Shown one piece after another: positions 6,210-14,210 of a stretch of 41,820 nt of DNA. This DNA comes from Marinobacterium sedimentorum (lineage in GTDB: Bacteria; Pseudomonadota; Gammaproteobacteria; Pseudomonadales; Balneatricaceae): the NCBI RefSeq assembly GCF_024267675.1, contig NZ_JALDYX010000036.1, positions 1 to 41,820 on the forward strand. The letters are read 5' to 3'. Numbering within the stretch: the first letter of the stretch is position 1; every line of letters starts with the position of its first letter. The notes beneath the pieces are model-generated. The model searched no databases. It saw only the letters and a list, made by a program, of their open reading frames with translations, and was not told the origin of the DNA. A program made the position numbers and the translations under genes.

Positions 6210-8009
6210 GTGAGCAATCTCGATCATATTCGCAACTTCTCCATCATTGCCCATATCGACCATGGTAAATCGACCCTGGCCGACCGCTTTATTCAGACCT
6301 GTGGTGGTCTGGCTGAGCGTGAGATGGCCGCGCAGGTTCTGGACTCAATGGATCTGGAACGTGAGCGAGGCATTACGATCAAGGCCCAGAGCGTTACGCT
6401 CAAGTACCAGGCCCTGAATGGCGAGGCCTATCAGCTGAACTTTATCGACACCCCCGGGCACGTTGACTTCTCGTACGAAGTGTCTCGCTCCCTGGCTGCC
6501 TGTGAGGGTGCGCTACTGGTGGTGGACGCAGCTCAGGGTGTGGAAGCGCAATCCGTGGCCAACTGTTACACCGCGCTGGAACAGGGTCTGGAAGTGCTGC
6601 CCATCCTGAACAAGATGGATCTGCCCCAGGCAGAGCCCGAGCGGGTGCGCGAAGAGATCGAAGAGGTCATCGGTATCGATGCCAGTAATGCTGTTGCCTG
6701 CTCGGCCAAGAGTGGCATGGGTGTTGGGGACGTGCTGGAAGCTCTGATCAAACATATTCCGGCGCCGGTCGGCGACCTGGAGGCACCGCTCCAGGCGCTG
6801 ATTATTGACTCCTGGTTCGACAAGTATCAGGGCGTGGTCTCCCTGGTTCGGGTCAAACACGGTGTGTTGCGGCGCAAGGAAAAGGTACTGGTCAAATCCA
6901 CCGGGCTGTCCTACCCGGTTGATCAGGTGGGTATCTTCACCCCCAAGCAGACTCCGACCGATGCGCTCAAGGCGGGTGAGGTGGGTTATATCATCGCCGG
7001 CATCAAGGACATCCACGGCGCTCCGGTCGGCGACACCCTGACCCACGCCAAGACGCCTGATACACCTATACTGCCGGGATTCAAAAAGGTTCAGCCGCAG
7101 GTCTACGCCGGGCTATTCCCGACAGATGCGGATGATTACCAGGATTTCCGCGACGCGCTCGACAAACTGACGCTCAATGATGCATCGCTGTTCTTCGAAC
7201 CTGAAACCTCTGATGCTCTGGGCTTCGGCTTTCGCTGCGGCTTCCTCGGCATGCTGCATATGGAGATCATTCAGGAACGACTGGAGCGAGAGTACGACCT
7301 CGATCTGGTCACGACAGCCCCTACTGTTGTGTACGAACTTGAGCTTAATACCGGTGAAGTAGTACATATCGACAGCCCGTCCAAGCTGCCGGACCCAGGT
7401 TCAGTGCGAGAAATGCGTGAGCCTATCGTCGAAGCCAATATCCTGGTGCCGCAGGAGTTCCTCGGCCAGGTTATCGGTCTCTGTGTGGAAAAGCGTGGCA
7501 CTCAGAAGAATATGCATTATGTCGGTCGGCAGGTGCAGGTGAAGTATGAACTGCCGATGGCAGAGGTCGTACTCGACTTCTTTGATCGGCTCAAGTCGGT
7601 CAGCCGCGGCTATGCATCGCTCGAATACAACTTCATTCGTTTTGAGGCTGCCCGTCTGGTGCGCATGGATATTCTCATCAACGCCGAGAAGGTTGATGCG
7701 CTGGCGGTGATTCTGCACAAGGATAACGCCGAATATCGTGGCCGTCAGCTGTGTGAAAAAATGAAGGAGCTGATTCCGCGGCAGATGTTCGATGTCGCGA
7801 TTCAGGCGGCGCTCGGCGGCAAGATTATTGCCCGCAGCACGGTTAAGGCGCTGCGCAAGAACGTACTGGCCAAGTGCTATGGCGGCGATGTGAGCCGCAA
7901 GAAAAAGCTTCTCTCCAAGCAGAAAGAAGGCAAAAAGCGCATGAAGCAGGTCGGCCGGGTCGAGATTCCGCAGGATGCATTCCTTGCCGTACTGAAAGTT
8001 GATAGTTAA
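6210..8009 (+). CDS. lepA: Elongation factor 4 (LepA), ribosome-associated GTPase
   Basis: This translational GTPase resembles EF-G and acts on stalled or initiating ribosomes. The GTPase motifs are AHIDHGKST (G1), RGITI (G2), DTPGHVDF (G3) and NKMDLP (G4). The LepA-specific C-terminal domain is intact, ending in the region with KALRKNVLAKCYGGD and KRMKQVG. The open frame extends upstream to 6027, but the GTG at 6210 gives MSNLDHIRNFSIIAHIDHGK, which matches the known LepA N-terminus and gives 599 aa, the same length as the E. coli protein. It stands ten bases before lepB, the usual operon partner. Confidence 0.96.
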   Translation: MSNLDHIRNFSIIAHIDHGKSTLADRFIQTCGGLAEREMAAQVLDSMDLERERGITIKAQSVTLKYQALNGEAYQLNFIDTPGHVDFSYEVSRSLAACEGALLVVDAAQGVEAQSVANCYTALEQGLEVLPILNKMDLPQAEPERVREEIEEVIGIDASNAVACSAKSGMGVGDVLEALIKHIPAPVGDLEAPLQALIIDSWFDKYQGVVSLVRVKHGVLRRKEKVLVKSTGLSYPVDQVGIFTPKQTPTDALKAGEVGYIIAGIKDIHGAPVGDTLTHAKTPDTPILPGFKKVQPQVYAGLFPTDADDYQDFRDALDKLTLNDASLFFEPETSDALGFGFRCGFLGMLHMEIIQERLEREYDLDLVTTAPTVVYELELNTGEVVHIDSPSKLPDPGSVREMREPIVEANILVPQEFLGQVIGLCVEKRGTQKNMHYVGRQVQVKYELPMAEVVLDFFDRLKSVSRGYASLEYNFIRFEAARLVRMDILINAEKVDALAVILHKDNAEYRGRQLCEKMKELIPRQMFDVAIQAALGGKIIARSTVKALRKNVLAKCYGGDVSRKKKLLSKQKEGKKRMKQVGRVEIPQDAFLAVLKVDS

Positions 8010-8018
8010 GGACAGACG

Positions 8019-8831
8019 ATGAATTTCGATTTTGCTTTGGTGCTTGTGGTTGCGACCTTAGTGGCCGCGATTGGCTGGTGTGTGGACAAGTTCTGGCTGG
8101 CGCCGGCACGCAGTGCCCGGGTACATAAAGCTCAGCTGCAGTTGTCGGGTGCTCTGCCGCAGGAGACGCTGAGCAAACTCAACCAGGTGCCAGGCTGGAT
8201 CGACCTTTCCCGTTCGCTCTTCCCTGTGCTCTTTGTTGTGCTGGTGCTGCGCTCCTTTCTGGTTGAGCCGTTTCAGATCCCGTCGGGCTCCATGCTGCCG
8301 ACGCTGAAGATTGGTGATTTCATTCTGGTAAACAAGTATCACTTCGGCCTGCGACTGCCGGTGCTGAATACCAAGATCGTCGATTTGAATACGCCCAAGG
8401 CGGGTGATGTCGTCGTCTTTAAATACCCGAAAGACCCGTCGGTCAATTACATCAAACGCGTCATTGGCCTGCCGGGTGACCGTATCAGCTACCAGAACAA
8501 GACCGTATTTGTGAATGGAAAGCCGCAGCAACAGCAGCTTCTGGCCCAGCTTCCGCCCCTCAAGCCACAGCAGCTGCTGCTGGCGGAGAATCTGGACGGG
8601 GTTCAGCACCAGGTCTACCATGATGTTGCCGCCCGCGGAATTGTCGGCGAGTGGGTTGTGCCACAAGGGCAGTACTTCGTCATGGGTGATAACCGCGACA
8701 ACAGTAATGACAGCCGTTACTGGGGCTTTGTGCCGGACGAGCTGCTGGTGGGCAAGGCCTTTGCCGTCTGGATGCACTGGGAAACCTTCTTCAGTCTTCC
8801 GTCGTTCGGTGATGTGCGCCTGATTGAGTAA
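8019..8831 (+). CDS. lepB: Signal peptidase I (LepB)
   Basis: This 270-aa inner-membrane serine protease removes signal peptides from Sec and Tat exported proteins. There are two N-terminal membrane segments, at about residues 3-21 and 65-82. The catalytic Ser91 lies in PSGSMLPT and the general-base Lys146 in YIKRVIGLPGD. The box III-V motifs, including GDNRDNSNDSRYWG, are present. The gene follows lepA at nine bases and precedes a DUF4845 gene, as in Pseudomonas. Confidence 0.97.
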   Translation: MNFDFALVLVVATLVAAIGWCVDKFWLAPARSARVHKAQLQLSGALPQETLSKLNQVPGWIDLSRSLFPVLFVVLVLRSFLVEPFQIPSGSMLPTLKIGDFILVNKYHFGLRLPVLNTKIVDLNTPKAGDVVVFKYPKDPSVNYIKRVIGLPGDRISYQNKTVFVNGKPQQQQLLAQLPPLKPQQLLLAENLDGVQHQVYHDVAARGIVGEWVVPQGQYFVMGDNRDNSNDSRYWGFVPDELLVGKAFAVWMHWETFFSLPSFGDVRLIE

Positions 8832-8863
8832 TCGTGTAGCTGCCTGGTGAATAGGGGATAGAA

Positions 8864-9247
8864 ATGATCAATGCTATGAAAAGGGAACAGGGCGCGTCTT
8901 TTGTTTCCATCCTGATGGGGATGATTGTCGCCGGCATTTTTCTGGCCGTGGGCTTTAAGCTGTTTACGCCATACAAGGAGCACGCGACCGTTAAATCCAT
9001 TCTTGAAAATGTGATTAACGACCAGGATCAGATGTCCAAGGAATTTCGTTCCATTCGGCGCACACTCTACGATCGCGCCATTATCAACCAGGTGCGAGCT
9101 GAGCTGTCGCGGGAAGATTTCCTCAAGATTGAGAATATAGACGGCAAGATCCATTTTGATCTTGTCTATGAAGAGCGGGTTCCGATGTTTTATAACGTGG
9201 ATGCCGTGGTTAAATTTAACGAGCATTACGAAGTCATAAAACCTTGA
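8864..9247 (+). CDS. DUF4845-family membrane protein
   Basis: This 127-aa protein has a hydrophobic segment near its N-terminus (about residues 11-31, GASFVSILMGMIVAGIFLAV), resembling a type IV pilin-like or single-pass anchor, and then a soluble domain predicted to face the periplasm. Homologues sit between lepB and rnc in many gammaproteobacteria, including PA0769 of P. aeruginosa. No function is established. The stop codon overlaps the TTG start of rnc, implying coupled translation. Confidence 0.85.
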   Translation: MINAMKREQGASFVSILMGMIVAGIFLAVGFKLFTPYKEHATVKSILENVINDQDQMSKEFRSIRRTLYDRAIINQVRAELSREDFLKIENIDGKIHFDLVYEERVPMFYNVDAVVKFNEHYEVIKP

Positions 9248-9930
9248 TCAAACCGACCGCAGATCTTAGCCGACGTCTGGGCTATAGCTTTAATGATCCA
9301 TCTTTGCTGGAACTGGCACTTACCCACCGCAGCTGCGGCAAGCGCAATAACGAGCGGCTGGAGTTTCTTGGTGATTCCATAGTCAACTTTGTTATTGCCG
9401 ATGCGCTCTTCCGGCAGTTCCCCCAGGCACGTGAAGGTCAGCTCAGTCGTCTGCGGGCGCGTCTGGTCAAGGGCGAGACCCTGGCTGAGGTTGCCCGTGA
9501 ACTTGATCTGGGTGATTACCTGCGTCTGGGCTCCGGCGAGCTGAAAAGCGGCGGCTTTAGGCGTGACTCGATTCTGGCCGATGCGACCGAGGCGGTGATG
9601 GGAGCCATCTATCTGGATAGTGACCTGGAAACCTGCCGTGGCTTTATCCATCGCTGGTTCAAGGAGCGTCTGGAAGAGCTCGATCTGAACGAATCCCTGA
9701 AGGACGCCAAGACCCGGCTGCAGGAGCATCTGCAGTCACGACGTCTGGCACTGCCGGACTATGAGCTGATCGCGGTCGATGGTGAAGCCCATTCCCAGAC
9801 CTTCTTTATCCGCTGTCATGTAGCGGGCTTGACGGTGCCGAGTGAAGGCGAGGGCAATAGTCGCCGCCAGGCGGAGCAGGAAGCAGCAAGGCTTGCGCTG
9901 ATCGGGCTGCAGGTGGAGAAAGCCGAATGA
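9244..9930 (+). CDS. rnc: Ribonuclease III
   Basis: This double-strand-specific endoribonuclease matures rRNA precursors and cleaves structured mRNAs. It is 228 aa, the usual size. The signature ERLEFLGDSI with the metal-binding acidic residues is at about 37-46, the second acidic site is in ADATEAVMGAIYLD, and a C-terminal double-stranded RNA-binding domain spans about 155-225. Translation appears to start at TTG (9244), overlapping the TGA of the upstream gene. A weak start could keep RNase III low. It overlaps era by four bases (ATGA). Confidence 0.96.
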   Translation: MIKPTADLSRRLGYSFNDPSLLELALTHRSCGKRNNERLEFLGDSIVNFVIADALFRQFPQAREGQLSRLRARLVKGETLAEVARELDLGDYLRLGSGELKSGGFRRDSILADATEAVMGAIYLDSDLETCRGFIHRWFKERLEELDLNESLKDAKTRLQEHLQSRRLALPDYELIAVDGEAHSQTFFIRCHVAGLTVPSEGEGNSRRQAEQEAARLALIGLQVEKAE

Positions 9931-10877
9931 GCGACGAATTTGAAATGCCGGAAATGCCGGAAATGCCTGGCGCTGAGCCCTACGAGGGCGAACAGCGCTG
10001 TGGCTTTGTGGCGATTGTCGGGCGCCCCAATGTGGGCAAGTCGACGCTGCTAAACCATATTCTCGGTCAGAAGCTGAGTATCACCTCGCGCAAGCCCCAG
10101 ACCACGCGGCACCAGATTCTGGGTATCAAGACCGAAGATGACCTGCAGGTCATCTATGTTGATACACCCGGGCTGCACCGTGATCAGGGCAAGGCGCTGA
10201 ACCGCTACATGAACAAAACGGCCGCCGATGCGGTGCGTGATGTCGATCTGGTGGTGTTTGTGGTTGACCGTACCGCCTGGACCGACGAAGACGATCTGGT
10301 GCTGGAGAAGCTCACCTGGGTACCTTGCCCGGTGGTGCTGGTGGTCAACAAGGTGGACCAGCTTAAGGACAAGGCAGAATTGCTGCCGCACCTAGAGATG
10401 GTTACCGCCAAGCGGGAATTCGCCGAAGTGATCCCCATTTCCGCCAAGAACGGGCACAACGTGCCTCGCCTGGAGGAACTGGTGGAGCAGCATATGCCCG
10501 CCGGCGAACACTATTACCCTGAAGACCAGATCACCAACCGCAGTTCGCGTTTTGTGGCCGCCGAGCTTGTGCGCGAGAAACTGATGCGCAATCTCGGGGA
10601 GGAAATTCCCTACGGCACTACCGTTGAGATTGAACAGTTTGTACAGGACGAGTACGGCCTGCTGACCATCAGTGCGCTGATACTGGTCGAGCGCGAAGGG
10701 CAGAAACGTATTGTGATCGGTGACAAGGGCGCACGCATGAAAACCATTGGCCGGGATGCGCGGCTGGACATGGAACGCATGTTCGACAGCAAGGTCATGC
10801 TCAATCTCTGGGTCAAGGTACGCAAGGGCTGGGCGGATGACGACCGGGCGCTGCGCAGTCTGGGTTATGACGACTGA
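9927..10877 (+). CDS. era: GTPase Era, 30S subunit assembly factor
   Basis: This 316-aa GTPase binds the 3' end of 16S rRNA and acts in 30S maturation. The G1 motif GRPNVGKST is at residues 32-40, followed by the switch region QTTRHQILG, DTPGLH (G3), NKVDQ (G4) and SAKNG (G5). The C-terminal KH domain contains VEREGQKRIVIGDKGARMKTIG. The N-terminus carries an extra acidic segment with the repeat EMPEMPEMP, encoded by three near-identical 9-base units at 9942-9968. The start overlaps the rnc stop. Confidence 0.97.
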   Translation: MSDEFEMPEMPEMPGAEPYEGEQRCGFVAIVGRPNVGKSTLLNHILGQKLSITSRKPQTTRHQILGIKTEDDLQVIYVDTPGLHRDQGKALNRYMNKTAADAVRDVDLVVFVVDRTAWTDEDDLVLEKLTWVPCPVVLVVNKVDQLKDKAELLPHLEMVTAKREFAEVIPISAKNGHNVPRLEELVEQHMPAGEHYYPEDQITNRSSRFVAAELVREKLMRNLGEEIPYGTTVEIEQFVQDEYGLLTISALILVEREGQKRIVIGDKGARMKTIGRDARLDMERMFDSKVMLNLWVKVRKGWADDDRALRSLGYDD

Positions 10878-10978
10878 CGCTGGCACGCGCCGCATTGTCC
10901 CCGCACCCGGGGGTGCCGCGCCGCGATGGCCGGCCTGATCAGCACTTCGGAAGCCGTCATGCATACTGAGCATTTCTG

Positions 10979-11704
10979 ATGGATTATCGAGTCGATGGGC
11001 AGGCGGCCTATGTGCTGCATGCCCGTCCCTACCGTGACACCAGCCTGCTGCTGGACTGCTTTACGCTGGAACACGGCAAGGTCAGTCTGGTTGCCCGGGG
11101 CGCGCGTCGTCCAGGTTCGCGCTCCCGTTCCAGTATCCAGGCGTTTGTGCCGCTGCAGCTGAGCTGGTCCGGGCGTAGCGAACTGAAAACCCTCGGTCAG
11201 GCCGAGGCCGCGGCGCCTCCGGTCTTTCTGCAGGGGCGGGCACTGCTCTGTGGCCTGTATCTCAACGAACTGTTGCAGCGACTGCTGCAGCCCATCGACC
11301 CGCACCCCAGACTCTATGTTTACTATCAGTACGCGCTGAACGAACTGCTCTCGGGGCAGGATATCGAGGGTGCATTGCGTACCTTTGAACGACACCTGCT
11401 GAGCGAGATCGGCTATGCGCTGGAACTGAGTGATCTGGATGCCCAGGCCGTGTATTTTTTACGACCCGAAGGCGGGTTGCAGTCTGTCACCGTGCCGCGC
11501 GACTCCGAGCGGCCGCGTTGCTTTGGTGGCCAGCAGCTGCTGGCCATCGGCGAAGATGACTATTCCGAACCACATACGAGACGAGCGGCCAAAAGGCTGA
11601 TGCGCCTGGCACTGGATCAGATGCTCGGTGGCAAGGCCCTGCGCAGCCGTGAACTATTTCAGCGTCCTGCCGTGCCTGCGGGCATGGTGGCAGGGCACTC
11701 TTGA
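10979..11704 (+). CDS. recO: DNA repair protein RecO
   Basis: This 241-aa protein of the RecFOR recombination pathway loads RecA on SSB-coated gaps. The N-terminal OB-fold includes the typical AYVLHARPYRDTSLLLDCFTLE stretch (described from residue 9), followed by the VARGARRPGSR loop. The helical C-terminal part contains LCGLYLNELLQRLL and FERHLLSEIGYAL. The gene follows era after a 101-base gap, as in E. coli and Pseudomonas, and its end overlaps the region of the pdxJ ribosome-binding site. Confidence 0.94.
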   Translation: MDYRVDGQAAYVLHARPYRDTSLLLDCFTLEHGKVSLVARGARRPGSRSRSSIQAFVPLQLSWSGRSELKTLGQAEAAAPPVFLQGRALLCGLYLNELLQRLLQPIDPHPRLYVYYQYALNELLSGQDIEGALRTFERHLLSEIGYALELSDLDAQAVYFLRPEGGLQSVTVPRDSERPRCFGGQQLLAIGEDDYSEPHTRRAAKRLMRLALDQMLGGKALRSRELFQRPAVPAGMVAGHS

Positions 11705-11721
11705 ATAAAAAGGAGATAAGT

Positions 11722-12495
11722 GTGATTGAGCCAAGCCGCTTGTTGCTGGGAGTCAATATCGATCATATCGCGACCCTGCGCCAGGCCCGGGGCACCCGTT
11801 ACCCCGATCCCGTGCAGGCTGCGATGCTGGCTGAGGAAGCCGGTGCCGACGGTATCACCGTGCATCTGCGCGAAGACCTGCGTCATATTCAGGAACGTGA
11901 TGTGCGTTTGCTGAAGGAAACCCTGCAGACCCGCATGAATCTGGAAATGGCCGTTACCGACGAAATGCTGACTTTTGCCGAAGAAATTCGTCCGGCACAC
12001 AGCTGCCTGGTGCCGGAAAAGCGCGAAGAGCTCACCACCGAAGGCGGTCTCGATGTGGCCGGGCAGGAAAGCAAGATGAAGGCGGCCTGTGACCGCCTTG
12101 CCGCCGCCGGTATTGAGGTGTCGCTGTTTATCGATCCCGACCGCGCCCAAATCGATGCGACGCTGCGCTGCGGTGCTCCGGTCATTGAGTTGCACACCGG
12201 CGCCTATGCCGATGCGACGACCGCCGCGGCACAGCGCGTCGAGCTTGAGCGCATCCGCGATGCCGCCCGCTATGCCTGGGACAAGGGGCTGATCGTCAAT
12301 GCGGGCCACGGGCTGCACTACCACAATGTCGAGCAGATTGCCGAAATTCCCCAGCTGAACGAGCTCAATATAGGCCACGGCCTGATTGCCCGCGCAGTCT
12401 TTGTCGGGCTCAAGGAGGCGGTTGCCGAGATGCGCCGGCTGATGCTCGAAACCCAGGCGCGGGTGCAGACACAGCGGGATGCGCTGAGTCGATGA
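11722..12495 (+). CDS. pdxJ: Pyridoxine 5'-phosphate synthase PdxJ
   Basis: This enzyme condenses 1-deoxyxylulose 5-phosphate with 3-amino-2-oxopropyl phosphate to make pyridoxine 5'-phosphate, the last ring-forming step of vitamin B6 synthesis. The TIM-barrel motifs are LLLGVNIDHIATLRQARGT at the N-terminus, ELHTGAYA in the middle and NAGHGLHYHN late. The frame is open from a TTG at 11701, but the GTG at 11722 has AAGGAG seven bases upstream and gives 257 aa, close to the usual length. It overlaps acpS by four bases. Confidence 0.95.
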   Translation: MIEPSRLLLGVNIDHIATLRQARGTRYPDPVQAAMLAEEAGADGITVHLREDLRHIQERDVRLLKETLQTRMNLEMAVTDEMLTFAEEIRPAHSCLVPEKREELTTEGGLDVAGQESKMKAACDRLAAAGIEVSLFIDPDRAQIDATLRCGAPVIELHTGAYADATTAAAQRVELERIRDAARYAWDKGLIVNAGHGLHYHNVEQIAEIPQLNELNIGHGLIARAVFVGLKEAVAEMRRLMLETQARVQTQRDALSR

Positions 12496-12872
12496 TCGCC
12501 GGCATCGGTACCGATCTTGTACAGATCGACCGTATTGCCGCAGCTCTGGCGCGCACGCCGCGCCTGGCGCAGCGCATCCTCAGGCCACAGGAACTGGCGG
12601 GCTTTGAGGCCAGCCAGGATCAGGCGCGCTATCTGGCCAAGCGTTTTGCCGCCAAGGAAGCGGCGGTCAAGGCGCTGGGTACGGGTATCGGCCGTGGCGT
12701 GAGCTGGCAGCACCTCGAGATCGGGCACGATGCCCTGGGCAAACCTAACCTGCAGCTCAGTGGCGGGGCCCAGGCGCGCGCCCTTGAACTGGGCGTTAGC
12801 CGGCTGCATCTATCCTACAGCGATGAGCAGCAGCTGGTGGTCGCCTTTGTAGTGGCCGAGCAGGATACCTAA
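12492..12872 (+). CDS. acpS: Holo-[acyl-carrier-protein] synthase AcpS
   Basis: This enzyme transfers 4'-phosphopantetheine from CoA to the acyl carrier protein of fatty-acid synthesis. It is 126 aa. The two family motifs are IGTDLVQIDRI near the N-terminus (metal-binding Asp) and KRFAAKEAAVKALGTGI at about residues 54-70 (catalytic Glu). The ATG overlaps the TGA of pdxJ, the standard pdxJ-acpS arrangement, and it closes the long lepA-acpS gene train. Confidence 0.96.
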   Translation: MIAGIGTDLVQIDRIAAALARTPRLAQRILRPQELAGFEASQDQARYLAKRFAAKEAAVKALGTGIGRGVSWQHLEIGHDALGKPNLQLSGGAQARALELGVSRLHLSYSDEQQLVVAFVVAEQDT

Positions 12873-12924
12873 GGCCTGAACGCCCTCGTTTCGTCAAATT
12901 ACGTACTAGTCACCGGTGACAGAC

Positions 12925-13824
12925 ATGACTCCAGAATTTCCAACCATCGAGCACTATGTCGGCAAGACGCCCCTGGTGCAGTTGCAGCGCCTGCCGGGCG
13001 AGACCACGAACATTATTCTGTGCAAGCTCGAGGGCAACAACCCAGCGGGCTCGGTGAAGGACCGCCCGGCGCTGGGCATGATTCAGCAGGCGGAAGCCCG
13101 CGGCGACATTCGCCCGGGGGATACCCTGATCGAGGCGACCTCGGGCAATACCGGCATTGCACTGGCGATGGCGGCGGCTATCAAGGGTTACAAGCTGATC
13201 CTGATCATGCCGGACAACTCCAGTGCCGAGCGCAAGTCCTCCATGACCGCCTACGGCGCCGAGCTGATTACGGTGACGCCGGAGCAGGGCATGGAAGGTG
13301 CGCGTGACCTGGCGCAGCAGATGGAAGCCGCCGGCAAGGGACGGGTGCTGGACCAGTTCGCTAATCTCGACAATCCCGATGCACACTATCTGGGCACCGG
13401 GCCTGAGATCTGGCAGCAGTCCCATGGGCGCGTGACTCATTTTGTATCATCCATGGGCACGACCGGCACCATTATGGGAACCTCCCGTTATCTCAAGGAG
13501 CAGAATCCGGCCATTCAGGTTGTCGGTCTGCAGCCCAGTGATGGTTCGCAGATTCCGGGTATCCGGCGCTGGCCCAAGGCCTATCTGCCGAAGATCTTTG
13601 ATCCGGCGCGGGTGGATCAGGTGCTGGATATTGAACAACGTGAAGCCGAAGACTGCATGCGGGCGCTGGCGCGCCAGGAAGGCATCTTTTGCGGTGTATC
13701 CTCGGGGGGCGCGGTGGCGGGCGCGCTGCGGCTCTCGGCTCAGCTGAAGAATGCGGTGATCGTCTGCATTATCTGTGATCGCGGTGACCGTTATCTGTCG
13801 ACCGGCGTCTACAGCCAGGCCTGA
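12925..13824 (+). CDS. cysM: Cysteine synthase B (CysM)
   Basis: This PLP enzyme makes cysteine from O-acetylserine and sulfide, and the B isozyme also uses thiosulfate. The PLP lysine lies in NPAGSVKDRPA (residue 45 from this start), the asparagine loop is SGNTGIALA, and the phosphate-binding loop is the SMGTTGTIMG region. The charged C-terminal region (RWPKAYLPKIFD) resembles CysM rather than CysK. A GTG at 12916 is in frame, but the ATG at 12925 aligns with the N-terminus of other CysM proteins and gives 299 aa. Thiosulfate use by CysM is of interest because soxYZ lies 7.5 kb downstream. Confidence 0.93.
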   Translation: MTPEFPTIEHYVGKTPLVQLQRLPGETTNIILCKLEGNNPAGSVKDRPALGMIQQAEARGDIRPGDTLIEATSGNTGIALAMAAAIKGYKLILIMPDNSSAERKSSMTAYGAELITVTPEQGMEGARDLAQQMEAAGKGRVLDQFANLDNPDAHYLGTGPEIWQQSHGRVTHFVSSMGTTGTIMGTSRYLKEQNPAIQVVGLQPSDGSQIPGIRRWPKAYLPKIFDPARVDQVLDIEQREAEDCMRALARQEGIFCGVSSGGAVAGALRLSAQLKNAVIVCIICDRGDRYLSTGVYSQA

Positions 13825-13900
13825 AGATTGCCGGGCGCATTTCCATGCCGGTGCCTGACGGGTGCTGGCTTCGGGGGTGGCACCCGGATTGCCGGTGCAC

Positions 13901-13928
13901 GGAACTTGCTCGCGATCACGGGTCATAA
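13901..13928 (+). promoter_or_regulatory. Candidate sigma-E promoter upstream of relA
   Basis: GGAACTT (13901-13907) is a perfect sigma-E -35. TCATAA begins 15 bases later (13923-13928) and resembles the sigma-E -10. The same TCATA element occurs in the candidate rpoE promoter of this window. The spacing is at the short end of the sigma-E range. It is correctly oriented toward relA. Confidence 0.45.
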
Positions 13929-14141
13929 CGACTAGAATGTGCCGCTTGTTGGCAGGGGTGGTGCCGTTTTTGAATTATTGTCAGCGGCGCTCGCAGCCTG
14001 TCGGGCTTTTTCGCACGACTGCGTGGATGCAGAAGTTAGGGCGAAGCAGGATGCCCGAGCCGAGTAGATCAGTGTTAAGTCCGGCAGGTTGCCAGGCCCC
14101 GAAGAAGAATAATAGAAAAGGACGTAAGGCAGACCGACGAT

Positions 14142-14184
14142 ACCGGGATAGGCTCCGCAGTTCGCCCGGAACCCTATCCTCGGT
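14142..14184 (+). repeat. Stable hairpin in the relA leader
   Basis: ACCGGGATAGG (14142-14152) pairs with CCTATCCTCGGT (14173-14184) through 11 pairs, with one G-U and one bulged C, around a 20-base loop. It ends about ten bases before the TAGGAG ribosome-binding site and has no T tract, so it could affect translation or RNA stability rather than terminate transcription. Confidence 0.5.
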
Positions 14185-14210
14185 GCCCGGAATTTAGGAG
14201 TGGCTGTGCC

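Larger units (their letters stand above)
13825..14210 (+). other. 386-base cysM-relA intergenic region
   Basis: No convincing gene is present. It holds a 6-base-stem hairpin (GGGTGC / GCACCC, about 13859-13886) that lacks a T tract, a sigma-E-like promoter at 13901-13928, an isolated TAGAAT at 13933-13938, and a stable hairpin at 14142-14184 just before the relA ribosome-binding site. The length suggests a regulated leader of more than 200 bases for relA. Confidence 0.6.

Noticed and set aside
13906..13938. Sigma-70 promoter TTGCTC / TAGAAT upstream of relA
   Set aside because: The spacer would be 21 bases, too long for a normal promoter. The TAGAAT alone is not enough evidence.
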